From Streptomyces zagrosensis (lineage in GTDB: Bacteria > Actinomycetota > Actinomycetes > Streptomycetales > Streptomycetaceae), in NCBI RefSeq assembly GCF_014203645.1, contig NZ_JACHJL010000017.1, forward strand, positions 104,918 to 168,917: a stretch of DNA of 64,000 bases, read 5' to 3'. A program made the position numbers and the translations under genes. Below the pieces are notes generated by a model that worked only from the letters and a program-made list of their open reading frames with translations, made no database searches and had not been told where the DNA came from. Positions within the stretch are counted from its first letter, which is position 1, and each line of letters opens with the position of its first letter. Positions 53,905 through 62,920 of the stretch are shown in pieces.

Positions 53905-54559
53905 TTGCCATGGGGCCGATAGCGGCGCGCTGTGGGCCAGGACCTCACCTAGGCGACACACCACCCCGCCCGCACGGCATTTGACCACGGAGCTGGTGCC
54001 GTCGGAACAGGGCCGACAGCGGCGTTCGTCAGCCAAGTGGGTCCACTTTGACAGTCCGGTAAAACGCCGGCATGTGGCGCATCGGGGGGCGCAGGACACG
54101 GTGGGTCGCGTCGGCGCAGGACGGGGCTGTTTTGTAGTCACCATGAGAGTCGCCGGGAACGACACGGTTCGCCGCCGACCCACGAGCCCAGGTACGGGCC
54201 GTAGATCCGCATCACGTTCCTGCCGGCGCCCGGGCATCGTCCCGTCCGCACGTCGAATGTGCTGAACGTCGACCACCGTGAGCCCGGCCCTTGGCGATAT
54301 CGGGTGTAGCGGATCAGCACGGTGATTGCCTGCCGCGCGCACGCTAGCCCGGCCCCCGGTTATCGAGAGGCGGCCGAGGGCGGGCTCCGTAGCCACCCAT
54401 GTTGGGCTAGTTGGCATGGGAGTTTTGTGGGGTGGCGCATGCGGGGCGACCAGGCTTTTGACACGGTCGGCACGCGGTCCCATCCGTACGGCGATCATTC
54501 CTGCGCTCTCCTCTTGCTCTCGGCGGTGACCTCCCGCTGATGGGCACCTCCGCCGTTGC
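53905..54559. other. 655-bp region between regulator and LanB 3' ends
   Basis: Convergent gene ends face this region. Short Arg/Pro-rich frames exist on both strands but none has a ribosome site and typical codon bias. A minus-strand frame at 54138-54320 (RYTRYRQGPGSRW) was considered and left out. Confidence 0.35.
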
Positions 54560-57500
54560 TCAGGGCGCGTCGGGACATGAGTCAAATGGCGGTAGCTGGT
54601 GAGCGGGGGCGGTGCGGTGTGGGTTTGTTCTCTTGGTCGCGGCGAGGGCGTGGCCGCGGGCGAGGCGTTGGCTGATCTGCTCGGCCTCTTGGTTTCGTCC
54701 GAAGGTTTGCAGGCAGTGGTTGTGCAGGAGGTTGTCCAGGGCGCGGTCGGTGTCGATGGTCTCCGCACGCAGGAGCTTTTTGTAGGCGGCGAGTGCATGG
54801 CGGCGCATGGCCCGGGGTGAACCGTCTTGGGCGTTGGTCAGGTTGTCGGCGAGGCGGGTGGTTTCTCGCTGAGTGTCGTGCGCCAGCGGCCCGCTGGCGG
54901 GTGTCTTTGGGCGGGACACCAGCCACGCCCGTCCCGCCTCCTGGCTTCCGAGGAAGCCGTCGGCGATGTCGAGGAGGTTGATGGCCGCTAAAACGTGCTG
55001 GTCTGTGTCGCGGGTGGTGGTGAGCTGGTGGGCGATGACGACGGAGTCGGCCGCCGCCACTTCCTCAGCGGCCTCCAGCACCGGGCCCTCACCCCATAGT
55101 CCGGTATGTGGCCGGTAGGGGATGAGTGTGATGTCGCGCAGGGCTCCGGTGGCGACGAGGTGTTCGGCCCATGTGCCGAGTTGCTGCACCGCGTGCCCGG
55201 CATAGGTGGGGTCGCACAGGCGAATGGTCAGCTCTAGGTGCGGGTCGCGCCCGTCGTGGGGGCGAGTCCACCACAGCGGTTGCCCGAGGTCGGCCAGCAG
55301 AGCGGGCAGGTGGTCGGTGATGATGTCTCGGCGGCCTTGGGCTGGACCGAAAAGGTGGGTATGGATATACCGGGAAGCCCCGGGCTGGTGCGCGGTGTGG
55401 TGGCTTGGCTGGGCCAGTGCCCGCACGTTGGGTGCGGTGCGGGCCGGGTGCGCCGGCCGTAGGAGTGTGACGATCTCGGCTGGTCTGCCGCACCAGCCGA
55501 AGGCGTCGCGTGCTGGAGCCTCCACGAAGTGCATCGGCCATGGGTTGTCGGTTGTTCGAGTCCGCAAAAGTGAGAGGTCGCCGGAGGAGTCGAGGTCCAG
55601 GCCGATGCGGTGGTCGAAGATTTCCAGCTGCACGTGTTGGGGGATATGCCGCTGGGTGCGCAGTGCCGCGAAGGCGTCGTGCCATTGGTCCATGCTGGCC
55701 CGGGGGCCGGGCAGATCGGTGGGAGTGATCTGCCACATCGCCGGGCTCAGCACGCTGCGCCCGGCCCGCAGGCGAGGTAGGACGGGAAGGCGGCCGGCGG
55801 CGCCCCAGTGCATGGGGCGCAGGGTTCCTGTGGGGCCGGTCATCTGCACCACCTGTCCGCGGACCAGCTCGTCCAAGAAGCGTGCAAGAACGGGTGTTTG
55901 GCACTCGATTTGCAGCGGTTGCATGCTGCTGGCTTCGATGATCTGCCCTCGGGAGCGGGAGAGTAGGTGGAGGACATGCCCATCGCACATCACGGCGAGG
56001 TCGGATAGTGCGATCAAGTCCGCGGCCGGATCGCGGTGCTCGGCAAGAGAGATGACCGCGGGCATCACCTGGGGGGTGCGGGCGATGTGCCCTGCGGAGG
56101 GGGTGAGCGCGGGGAAGGACAGCTGGGCGGGCAGCGCACCTTGGGTGCTTGTTGGGCGTTGGGCCAGCGTCCGCAGCAAAGGGCTGGTCGGCCGGGTCGT
56201 GAGCAGCGCGGCGAATCGACCCCCGCTCAGATGGCCCCATCCTCGCGACGTGCCGCGTACTGCGAGTTCGAAGTTGCCGTCCGTTAGGGCTTCGATGGTG
56301 GGGCTGTGCACTTCGGCGAGCAGCTCCAGGTGTGGGGGCAGCGTCATCTGGGACGGGTCGCCGACTGCGATGCGGTCGGCCAGCTGGTCGTCGAGGACGA
56401 GTTCGCCGCCGGTGAGCACGGCGTGCTGGGCGACTGTGAGGAGCACGGTGTCGCGGTGGCTCAGGGGGTGCGGGGCGGTGCCGGCCGTCGGGGTCCCGTG
56501 GTAGCCGCCGGGTAACCCTAAGCCGCAGGGGCTGGTCAGTTGGAGCAGCGGGACTTCCGCGTCAGGTCCGTACCGGTCTAGGAACCGGTCGCGGTAGGCG
56601 CGCCAGTGCCGCTGCCCGTAGGGCTCGGGGCTGATTCGAGCGAGCGTCTGCGCGGCTCGCTCCGCCTCCCAGGCCACCTCGCGGGGCAGCACCGCATCCA
56701 CGTCCAGCACGGTGTCGAGCGCAATGGGCTGCGCCGCTACACCTCCGTGCGTGGCCATCCGTTCTTGGATGTGGGTACGCAGTGGCCCGCCGGATGCGGC
56801 GGGCGCTGTGTTGTGGTGGGCCATGAGCTGGTGGATGTCGTGGAGGTCGGCCACCAGCTCGGTGACCTCGGGCACCTGGTGTGCGCCCACGCGGACCAAC
56901 TGGTCTAGGACGTAGCTGAGCGCGTCGGTTTCCGTGGCGGGCGGGTGCAGGCAGGTGGAGAGGACGCGGTGGGTGATCAGCTCGTCGAGCAGGCTCCGGA
57001 CGGTGTCCGCCGTGTGCTCGGCGAACTGCGCCATGACTTCGTCGAAGAGGTCTGAGTAACGAACGGGGGAGGCGGCCAGGTCGATCAGCACGCGCACCTC
57101 TGGCTCCAGGCGCAGGGAGATTTCGTGCACCTCGGTGCCCGTCGCGTCCAGTTGGCGTGGTTGCCACGGCACGACGAGCCGCTCTGCGCGGCGCGTGGCG
57201 ATGGTGGACGCTACGAGCCACAACTGTTCTCGGACGGGTGGGATCGACTCCAGTGTGCCGATGACCTCGGTCAGCCACCGGCTGTCCGCTCGCGCCACGG
57301 CCTGGTGCTCATCGCCCCACCGCACCTGCGGGTTCGGCCCGAATGCCGTTTCGGCAATTCCGGCGAACAGTCCGAATGGGGTCGCCCTGGTCGCCATGCG
57401 GTGGCAGTAGGCGGCGAGCGACAGCAGCATGCCGTGGGCGCGGTCCGCCTCGATGTCCTCGCCTGCGGTGAGGGCATCGAGGCTGTGAGCGAGCACCGGG

Positions 57501-57703
57501 CTGGCATGCCGCACCGCATCGCGTACGGCGGGCGACGCCCACGTGATCTGGGCCCACTGGCGCGCAGCACTGACACCCCACTGCGAGACATCGGCCAGGT
57601 CGGGCACCGGCGCGACACTCAGGCTTGAGGCGGGGTGGCACGTAGCCCGCAGCAGGGCGGGCTTGGCGCTGACGAAGCGCAGCCGACGACTGACGGCGTT
57701 CAT
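54560..57703 (-). CDS. LanB-type lantibiotic dehydratase, full length
   Basis: 1047 residues. It contains the Lant_dehydr_N region with MATRATPFGLFAGIAE near residue 100 (family hallmark) and a large glutamylation domain. It also has the SpaB_C elimination domain from about residue 780 (RYIHTHLFGPAQGRRDIITD, QPLWWTRPHDGRDPHLELTI). LanB uses glutamyl-tRNA to glutamylate Ser/Thr in a precursor and then eliminates to dehydroalanine/dehydrobutyrine. ATG at 57703 with GGAGGAAC upstream. No LanC cyclase, LanT or thiopeptide cyclase is seen in the window, so the product type is open. Confidence 0.88.
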   Translation of the reverse strand: MNAVSRRLRFVSAKPALLRATCHPASSLSVAPVPDLADVSQWGVSAARQWAQITWASPAVRDAVRHASPVLAHSLDALTAGEDIEADRAHGMLLSLAAYCHRMATRATPFGLFAGIAETAFGPNPQVRWGDEHQAVARADSRWLTEVIGTLESIPPVREQLWLVASTIATRRAERLVVPWQPRQLDATGTEVHEISLRLEPEVRVLIDLAASPVRYSDLFDEVMAQFAEHTADTVRSLLDELITHRVLSTCLHPPATETDALSYVLDQLVRVGAHQVPEVTELVADLHDIHQLMAHHNTAPAASGGPLRTHIQERMATHGGVAAQPIALDTVLDVDAVLPREVAWEAERAAQTLARISPEPYGQRHWRAYRDRFLDRYGPDAEVPLLQLTSPCGLGLPGGYHGTPTAGTAPHPLSHRDTVLLTVAQHAVLTGGELVLDDQLADRIAVGDPSQMTLPPHLELLAEVHSPTIEALTDGNFELAVRGTSRGWGHLSGGRFAALLTTRPTSPLLRTLAQRPTSTQGALPAQLSFPALTPSAGHIARTPQVMPAVISLAEHRDPAADLIALSDLAVMCDGHVLHLLSRSRGQIIEASSMQPLQIECQTPVLARFLDELVRGQVVQMTGPTGTLRPMHWGAAGRLPVLPRLRAGRSVLSPAMWQITPTDLPGPRASMDQWHDAFAALRTQRHIPQHVQLEIFDHRIGLDLDSSGDLSLLRTRTTDNPWPMHFVEAPARDAFGWCGRPAEIVTLLRPAHPARTAPNVRALAQPSHHTAHQPGASRYIHTHLFGPAQGRRDIITDHLPALLADLGQPLWWTRPHDGRDPHLELTIRLCDPTYAGHAVQQLGTWAEHLVATGALRDITLIPYRPHTGLWGEGPVLEAAEEVAAADSVVIAHQLTTTRDTDQHVLAAINLLDIADGFLGSQEAGRAWLVSRPKTPASGPLAHDTQRETTRLADNLTNAQDGSPRAMRRHALAAYKKLLRAETIDTDRALDNLLHNHCLQTFGRNQEAEQISQRLARGHALAATKRTNPHRTAPAHQLPPFDSCPDAP

Positions 57704-57752
57704 GCTGTTCCTCCGCTCATGCACTGCTCGCCGCCCATGCTTTGACCGCTGC

Positions 57753-57959
57753 TCACGTCATCTCCCGGCTTGTGTCGAAGAAGGCTTCGAGAGCGTTGGC
57801 CGTTTTGGGCGCCACCACGTCGCGCACATCGACTCGTTGGAGAAGGCAAGGAGCCGTTTTGACCTTGCCTTCGGCCGCTTGTCGTGGATGCATTTCGTTC
57901 TGCGTGAGGGACCGAGGAAGGCTTGCTTGTTGGGGAGCTCGGTCAGGGTTGATGCTCAT
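57753..57959 (-). CDS. Small peptide gene (68 aa) upstream of LanB, possible precursor
   Basis: ATG at 57959 with AAGGACC close upstream, stop at 57753, 49 bp before LanB. Begins MSINPDRAPQQASLPRSLTQ, has one Cys (KTAPCLLQR) and ends FFDTSREMT. Codon third positions include many A and T, unlike neighbours. Length and place suit a RiPP precursor, but the C-terminal end holds only a few Ser/Thr and the Cys is central, so it could also be an unrelated partner or leader-like protein. Confidence 0.5.
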   Translation of the reverse strand: MSINPDRAPQQASLPRSLTQNEMHPRQAAEGKVKTAPCLLQRVDVRDVVAPKTANALEAFFDTSREMT

Positions 57960-58053
57960 GGTCCTTGTCCGTTTTACGTTCTTGTCTTTTGTCGTGTGCC
58001 GATGCTTCGCGCTAGACGAGGCATCCACGCCGCGCGGGTGGGCAGAGGCCGCG

Positions 58054-58941
58054 TTAGGAGCGGGTGGTCAGTACGTGGTGAAGGCGGTCAGTGTCGAAGC
58101 GGTCGAGGAGCAGGCCGTGGTCGCTCGCGGTTTTGACGTCGTCGTCGGCGATCACTTCATGGCTGATGTGTGTGCTGGCCACGTCGTCGGTGGCATACGT
58201 GCGGTCCACCCGCGTACGCAGGCCCACGGGCGACCACCAGTTGGAGGTGGGAGCGTAAGGGTCGGGGGTGCTTTGTCCACGTGCGGCAGCGTGGTGTGCG
58301 AGCTCGCGAAATACGGTGCGCAAAATTTTGTCCGGGCGGGTGTCGGACACCCACTGGCCATCGCTCTCGATCGCACGGCACTGCCGCAGGCAGGGGTCTA
58401 TCGCCGGGTCGGCCCAGTCGGTGTGCGGCACTTCGCCCTCAGCGGGGACAGGGTCACAGTTCGTGTCACCTCCGATGAGGGCCGACCAGCCCTTTTGCCC
58501 CAGTCGCAGGAGGTGACTGGCCTCGCGCCGCCGATCGATACTCGACCACGGGTCGAGATGGATGCTGGCGAGGGAGAGCTCGCGGCCGACGCCGCGCAGC
58601 CGGACCACGGGGTTGGCGATGGGGTGCCATGCGTGACGCTGCTCGTACTCGGCCTGGATCTCGAAGATGTTCGTATCGATGAGAACCGCGGTCGCGTGAG
58701 GGCTGTCATGGTGTGTGGAGGCCAGGCACGGTGTGAGGCCGAGGCGGTTAGCCTCGATCCGCAGCGCTCGATTCCCATCCTCGCTGGCACCTGTCTCCTC
58801 CTGCCTGAAGACAATGTGTGGGCGGTACTGAGCGAGAACCGAGCGCGCGAGGTCGCTGCGGTCGGGCCGACCGCGCCCGGGTCGGCCGTTGCGCGCCACA
58901 TTCCACGTCAGGACACGGATCTCATCAGGTAACTGCTGCAC
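58054..58941 (-). CDS. Endonuclease/exonuclease/phosphatase (EEP) fold protein
   Basis: 295 residues with the EEP active-site series: LTWNVARNG (Asn), FRQEETG (Glu metal ligand), SIHLDPW (His), GGDTNCDPVP (Asp and Asn) and TASDHGLLL (Asp-His pair). The fold serves DNA endonucleases, sphingomyelinases and phosphatases. No signal peptide, so it should act inside the cell. GTG at 58941 with GGAG upstream. It sits 94 bp before the small peptide gene. Confidence 0.8.
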   Translation of the reverse strand: MQQLPDEIRVLTWNVARNGRPGRGRPDRSDLARSVLAQYRPHIVFRQEETGASEDGNRALRIEANRLGLTPCLASTHHDSPHATAVLIDTNIFEIQAEYEQRHAWHPIANPVVRLRGVGRELSLASIHLDPWSSIDRRREASHLLRLGQKGWSALIGGDTNCDPVPAEGEVPHTDWADPAIDPCLRQCRAIESDGQWVSDTRPDKILRTVFRELAHHAAARGQSTPDPYAPTSNWWSPVGLRTRVDRTYATDDVASTHISHEVIADDDVKTASDHGLLLDRFDTDRLHHVLTTRS

Positions 58942-58967
58942 ATGTACTCCAAGGGGGGACGCGTGGG

Positions 58968-59600
58968 CTAACTAGCGAGGGCGCGGTGAAGCAGAGCAGG
59001 GGCGGTGCGGTGTCGGTGGGGGTGGAGGTGGAGGAGGTTGAGGCTGTAGCCGGTGGTGCAAGGGAGTAGGGCGTGGGCGGGCAGGGCGGCCGGGTCGGGG
59101 TGCGCGGGGTCGCACAGGGCGATCGAGCCGTCATCGCGCTGGCCGGTGAGCAAAAGGTAGTGAGCGCGGGTGGTTCGGGCGTGAGGGGCTTGGGTGATGA
59201 CCAGGTGGCCTTCGCGTAGGAGGTGGGTGGTGGTGTCGGGGGTGAGGTCACTGTGGTCCAGGGTGGGTATGTGGTGGGTTTCGCGGATGTAGTCGGTCAC
59301 GGCTGTGGGGTGGGGGCCGGTGGGTGCCGTGCTCGTGCCGGTGGTGAAGGCGTGGAATGCGCGGGCGCCGGTGAGCAGTGCCCACAGTGCGGGAGCGTGG
59401 CCGTCGCGGTGGAACACGGCCATGTGCAGGCAGGCCAGGAGGCTGAGATGGTCGTGCCATTTGCTGTAGGTGCGCTGGCCGGGGGCGCCTGCGGCCTTCC
59501 ATTGGTCAATGGGGGGAAGGGTGAAGGGGGCGATGTTGTGGACGGGGCGGCGCGTTAGGGGGTTGGGCAGGCAGCACTGCCGCGGGGCCGGGAGGGGCAT
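58968..59600 (-). CDS. Possible papain-like (C39-type) peptidase
   Basis: 210 residues; ATG at 59600 with GGAGACC upstream. SLLACLHMAVFH resembles the helix bearing a catalytic Cys in C39-like peptidases. ARTTRAHYLLLTGQ could supply the His and IALCDPAHPDP the Asp. No transporter domain is fused. If real, it could remove a RiPP leader. The similarity is weak and made by eye; a non-enzymatic role is possible. It lies 26 bp before the EEP gene and 35 bp after the PLP-fold gene. Confidence 0.45.
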   Translation of the reverse strand: MPLPAPRQCCLPNPLTRRPVHNIAPFTLPPIDQWKAAGAPGQRTYSKWHDHLSLLACLHMAVFHRDGHAPALWALLTGARAFHAFTTGTSTAPTGPHPTAVTDYIRETHHIPTLDHSDLTPDTTTHLLREGHLVITQAPHARTTRAHYLLLTGQRDDGSIALCDPAHPDPAALPAHALLPCTTGYSLNLLHLHPHRHRTAPALLHRALAS

Positions 59601-59635
59601 GGCGGTCTCCGAGAAGCAGGGGCGAGGCGGGTGGT

Positions 59636-60628
59636 TCACGCCGGGCTGAGGCAGGCGTGGTTGGTGGGGGCGCGGTGGGCCGGTGGGAAGCCGCCGTTCG
59701 CGCCGGTGCAAATCACGCCGATCAAGCCCGGAGGCAGGTCGTGGTCGTGGAGGACGGCTCCGGCCAGGGCTACGGCGCCTGCGGGCCCCGCGACGGTGAG
59801 GTAGTGCGTGTGGAGCCAACCCATGGCCTGGTGGATCGTGCGGGTGTCTGCGGTGACCACGGCCTGCAGCAGCCGGCGGTTGATCGTGAGGGCATTCCTG
59901 GCGGGTGGGCAGTCCAGCACCGTGGCCAGATCAGAGGGGGGTGTGATGGGCAGGAGGCGTTGGGCGTTGAGGGAGCGACTGGTGGCATCAGCGCTGACCG
60001 GCTCGACACCGAACACTGGAACGGGGTGAGGTCGGTGCGTGCTGGCGGCGATCACGGTTCCCGCGGCCAGGCTGCCGGTGCCGATGGGGACCACGATGGC
60101 GGCCAGGGACGGCATCGCCTGCAGCATCTCCCACGCTGCCGTGCCCGCCCCGTAGATGGCGTCCATGCCACCGGGTTCTACGGAGGTGAGTCCTCGCTGG
60201 ACGCGCAGGTCGCGGGCCATGCGGGCACCGTTATGGGTGCGCGGATCGTAGGTGACGATGTGCGCACCCAGCTTGGCCAGGGCGTCTTTACAGTTTGTGA
60301 GATGCCAGGGAATGACGACCGTGGCGTGGACATCGAAATACAGGGCTGCCCATGCCACCGCCCGAGCCCAGTTGCCGCCGGTCGAATGGCAGATGACACC
60401 ATCACGCCGTTTGGCAGGTGGCAGCCGCAGCAAGGCGGTGTACGCACTGCGTGCCGCGAAGCTGCCGCTCACCTGCATGTTCTCCGCCTTGACCACGAAA
60501 CGACTTCCGAACGCTTCGTCATCGCAGCGCAGAAGCGGTGTGGTGCGCGTGACGGCCCGCAGGTCGAGCGCGGCTTCGCGGATCTGGAACTCGCTGAGGT
60601 CGCTGAGGTCGCTGGTGGGGTGGTCCAT
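59636..60628 (-). CDS. Threonine-dehydratase-fold protein lacking the PLP lysine
   Basis: 330 residues of the PLP fold-type II family (threonine dehydratase, cysteine synthase). Ordered family features: FVVKAENMQVSGSFAARSAY near residue 44, STGGNWARAVAW as the phosphate/PLP asparagine loop, PIGTGSLAAG as the GGGGL loop, FGVEPV, and CTGANGG at the end. The Schiff-base lysine that should follow GSF is Ala58 (codon GCG), which needs two base changes from AAG. It should not form an internal aldimine, so a binding or altered role is likely. An in-frame extension to 60781 is possible. Confidence 0.8.
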   Translation of the reverse strand: MDHPTSDLSDLSEFQIREAALDLRAVTRTTPLLRCDDEAFGSRFVVKAENMQVSGSFAARSAYTALLRLPPAKRRDGVICHSTGGNWARAVAWAALYFDVHATVVIPWHLTNCKDALAKLGAHIVTYDPRTHNGARMARDLRVQRGLTSVEPGGMDAIYGAGTAAWEMLQAMPSLAAIVVPIGTGSLAAGTVIAASTHRPHPVPVFGVEPVSADATSRSLNAQRLLPITPPSDLATVLDCPPARNALTINRRLLQAVVTADTRTIHQAMGWLHTHYLTVAGPAGAVALAGAVLHDHDLPPGLIGVICTGANGGFPPAHRAPTNHACLSPA

Positions 60629-60799
60629 GGGTTCTCTCAATTTCCCCCGGCAGGCCGGAGGCTGGTGGGTTCTGGGCTCGGCGGCCTCGCCCGACCGACA
60701 GTGCCAGCAAATAGGGGAGTAGGCCGTCGAGGAGTTCGGTCCGCACGTGGCAGCGGGGCGCGGTGATGGTGCGCTTCGCACCCGCTGCGCGTGGGGGTT

Positions 60800-62920
60800 T
60801 CACCTCAAGGGGGCACCGCGGTCGGCCGCTTGGGCGGCGTCGCGGTGGCGTTGTGCCAGGGCCGGTTCGCCTATGTCCTCGGCGAGCGCGGCGAGCGCGC
60901 GGAGGATACGGGGGACCTCCGGGCGCACCAGTATCTGCTGCCCGGTGTGCCCGGTGTGCCCGGTGTGCCCGGTGTGCCCGGTGTGCGCGGTGTGCGCGGC
61001 TGCGAGGGCGGCGTTGAGACAGATACGGGCCTGTCCGACGGCGCCGGCGCGATGCTGGGCCTGACCGAGCAGACGCCACACCATCGCGCTGTACGCGGAA
61101 CCCGCCCCGACTAGAGCGTCGCGTGCCCGCGTCAGGTGCTCCACCGCTACGTCGTGGTTACCGGCCAGGCTCTCGATCTCACCGAGAAGGGCGAACTCGC
61201 GGGCCGCCTGCCGCGCATCGCCGCCGCGCACCTCGATGGCCTCCCCCAGCAAGCGGCGGGCCTCGTGGTCATCGCCCAGCTCGTGGTGGACCAGGGCGCG
61301 CGAGCGCAGCACGCGTGCGATTCCAACCTGGTCCCCTTGCTCGACGCGCACTTCCAGGGCCTGGCCGAGCACCTCCAGCGCGCGGTGGCGGTCACCGCGC
61401 TGGCGCAAAACCTCACCCTGGCCGGTCAGCAGGCGCGCTTGGACGTAGCGGTCCTTGGCGCATACCGCGCTGTCGTAGCCCGACACTTGGCGGCGCCACC
61501 AATCCTCGGCGTACCCAAGGTGGGTGTACATGATCCAAGCGGCATCGGCGAGCTGCGCCGCCTGATGATGCAGGCCGCTCTCGGCGGCGACATCCTGAAT
61601 GGCCAGCACAGTTTCCCGCTCCGCCTCCAGCCACGCCACGGCGGCGGCCGGACCAGCCACCTCGGGCTGGTAGGGGTTGGGGTAGGTGAAGGTCGGCGCC
61701 GGGCGCCGCCGCTGCGGGTAGAGCACGCGGTCGATGGTGTGGATGCCGGACAGGTAGTGATCCACCCAGATGGCTAAGATCTGCGCGCGCACAGCGGCGG
61801 ACTGTTCACCGGCGAGGGTGCGCATGTGCTCGTGGACCGCGGTGTGCACCCGGTAACGCTGCCGGCCCGGCTGGCCGTCCGTGCTGAGCAGGTGATGCGA
61901 CACCAAGGTCTGCAAGCCCTTGCGCAGTGCGAGATCGGGAAGAACGCGGGTGGCCACCGCGTGGATGGCCTCGTGATCGAGAACAGCGGTGGGGTGCAGG
62001 CCCAGGAGGCGGTACAGCCGCCGAACGTCCTCGGGCAGAGTGCCTACGGTTTGGGCGAGCTGGCCGGACAACAGATCATCATCTCCTGACAGTGCACGAT
62101 CATCGGAGGGGACCGCGGCGGGTACCGTCTGGTCGGGGTGGGCGGCGGCGCGGGCGGCAGCCAATACCAAAGCCAGCGGCAGCCCCGCGCACTGATGCAC
62201 CAGCGTGCAGGCCGCAGGAGCGGCTGTACGCAAACCCGGCGCCACACGAGTGATCAACTGGCTGGACGCCGAGGCGCTCAAAGGCTGCACAGGGGCCAGG
62301 TGTGCCCCATCGAGCACCAGGTCCGGTAGCGGGGCTCGGCTGGTGACCAGGCACAAACTTCCCGGCCCGGCTGGAATCAGGGGCCGCACCGCGCTGGCCG
62401 CCACAGCGTCATCCAGCAACAGCGCCAGGCAACGCTCGGCCGTGAACGTTCGGTACAAGGCGATCAGTTCGTCCACGGCGGTGGGCAGGGTGTGCGGTGG
62501 GGCGCCAAGCGCGCGCAGCAGTGAGGGCAAGATGTTGCGCGGTTCGCGGGTGGGTGCCGCGCTGTTCCCGCGCAGGTCTACGTGCAGCAGCCCGTTGGGG
62601 AAGGCGCCGGTGGCGTGGCGGGTGTGGAGCCAGTGCGCGGCCAGCGCGCTCTTTCCCACCCCGCTGGGCCCGGACAGGCCCACCACCGCGTAACCGTCGC
62701 GCAAGGCGGCATCGAGACACTCGTGCAAGTCCTCGCGGTCGGTGAAGTGAACGAAACGCGGCGGGAGTTGGCGGGGCACCGGCCACAGCGCGGGCGGCGC
62801 GGAGTGGATGGTAATACCACCGTGGACCGTGCCGGCCTGCACACTGGGCCCATACACAGCGCCCCCCGAGACGGTGTTGCTCACCGCCGTGCCCGTCTCA
62901 CGCGCGTGCGCGGGGCTCAT
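60800..62920 (-). CDS. STAND-type NTPase with TPRs
   Basis: 706 residues. Starts with the Streptomyces motif SGGAVYGPSVQAGTVHGG. The NB-ARC-like ATPase has Walker A GLSGPSGVGKSALAAHW, Walker B CLALLLDDA and GLPLALVL. A helical linker leads to TPRs (residues about 480-640). Near the end a Gly/His/Thr stretch comes from a 9-bp tandem repeat. STAND proteins are signal-triggered switches, often in defence or antibiotic regulation. Its ATG overlaps the zincin gene stop (ATGA), so they are coupled. Confidence 0.8.
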   Translation of the reverse strand: MSPAHARETGTAVSNTVSGGAVYGPSVQAGTVHGGITIHSAPPALWPVPRQLPPRFVHFTDREDLHECLDAALRDGYAVVGLSGPSGVGKSALAAHWLHTRHATGAFPNGLLHVDLRGNSAAPTREPRNILPSLLRALGAPPHTLPTAVDELIALYRTFTAERCLALLLDDAVAASAVRPLIPAGPGSLCLVTSRAPLPDLVLDGAHLAPVQPLSASASSQLITRVAPGLRTAAPAACTLVHQCAGLPLALVLAAARAAAHPDQTVPAAVPSDDRALSGDDDLLSGQLAQTVGTLPEDVRRLYRLLGLHPTAVLDHEAIHAVATRVLPDLALRKGLQTLVSHHLLSTDGQPGRQRYRVHTAVHEHMRTLAGEQSAAVRAQILAIWVDHYLSGIHTIDRVLYPQRRRPAPTFTYPNPYQPEVAGPAAAVAWLEAERETVLAIQDVAAESGLHHQAAQLADAAWIMYTHLGYAEDWWRRQVSGYDSAVCAKDRYVQARLLTGQGEVLRQRGDRHRALEVLGQALEVRVEQGDQVGIARVLRSRALVHHELGDDHEARRLLGEAIEVRGGDARQAAREFALLGEIESLAGNHDVAVEHLTRARDALVGAGSAYSAMVWRLLGQAQHRAGAVGQARICLNAALAAAHTAHTGHTGHTGHTGHTGQQILVRPEVPRILRALAALAEDIGEPALAQRHRDAAQAADRGAPLR
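60939..61001. repeat. 9-bp minisatellite in the STAND gene (TGCCCGGTG)
   Basis: Five perfect units at 60939-60983, followed by two variant units (TGCGCGGTG and TGCGCGGC). On the coding strand they give His-Thr-Gly repeats. Units of nine keep the frame, so length may vary between strains without loss of function. Confidence 0.9.

Noticed and set aside
54138..54320. Possible 60-residue minus-strand peptide as LanB precursor
   Set aside because: It lies downstream of LanB, has no ribosome site, and is Arg/Gly-rich without a Ser/Thr/Cys core.
51874..54798. A 974-codon minus-strand frame covering queD and the regulator
   Set aside because: Only the last 136 codons are a protein (QueD). The rest is antisense to the HTH-TPR gene, without a start signal or natural composition.
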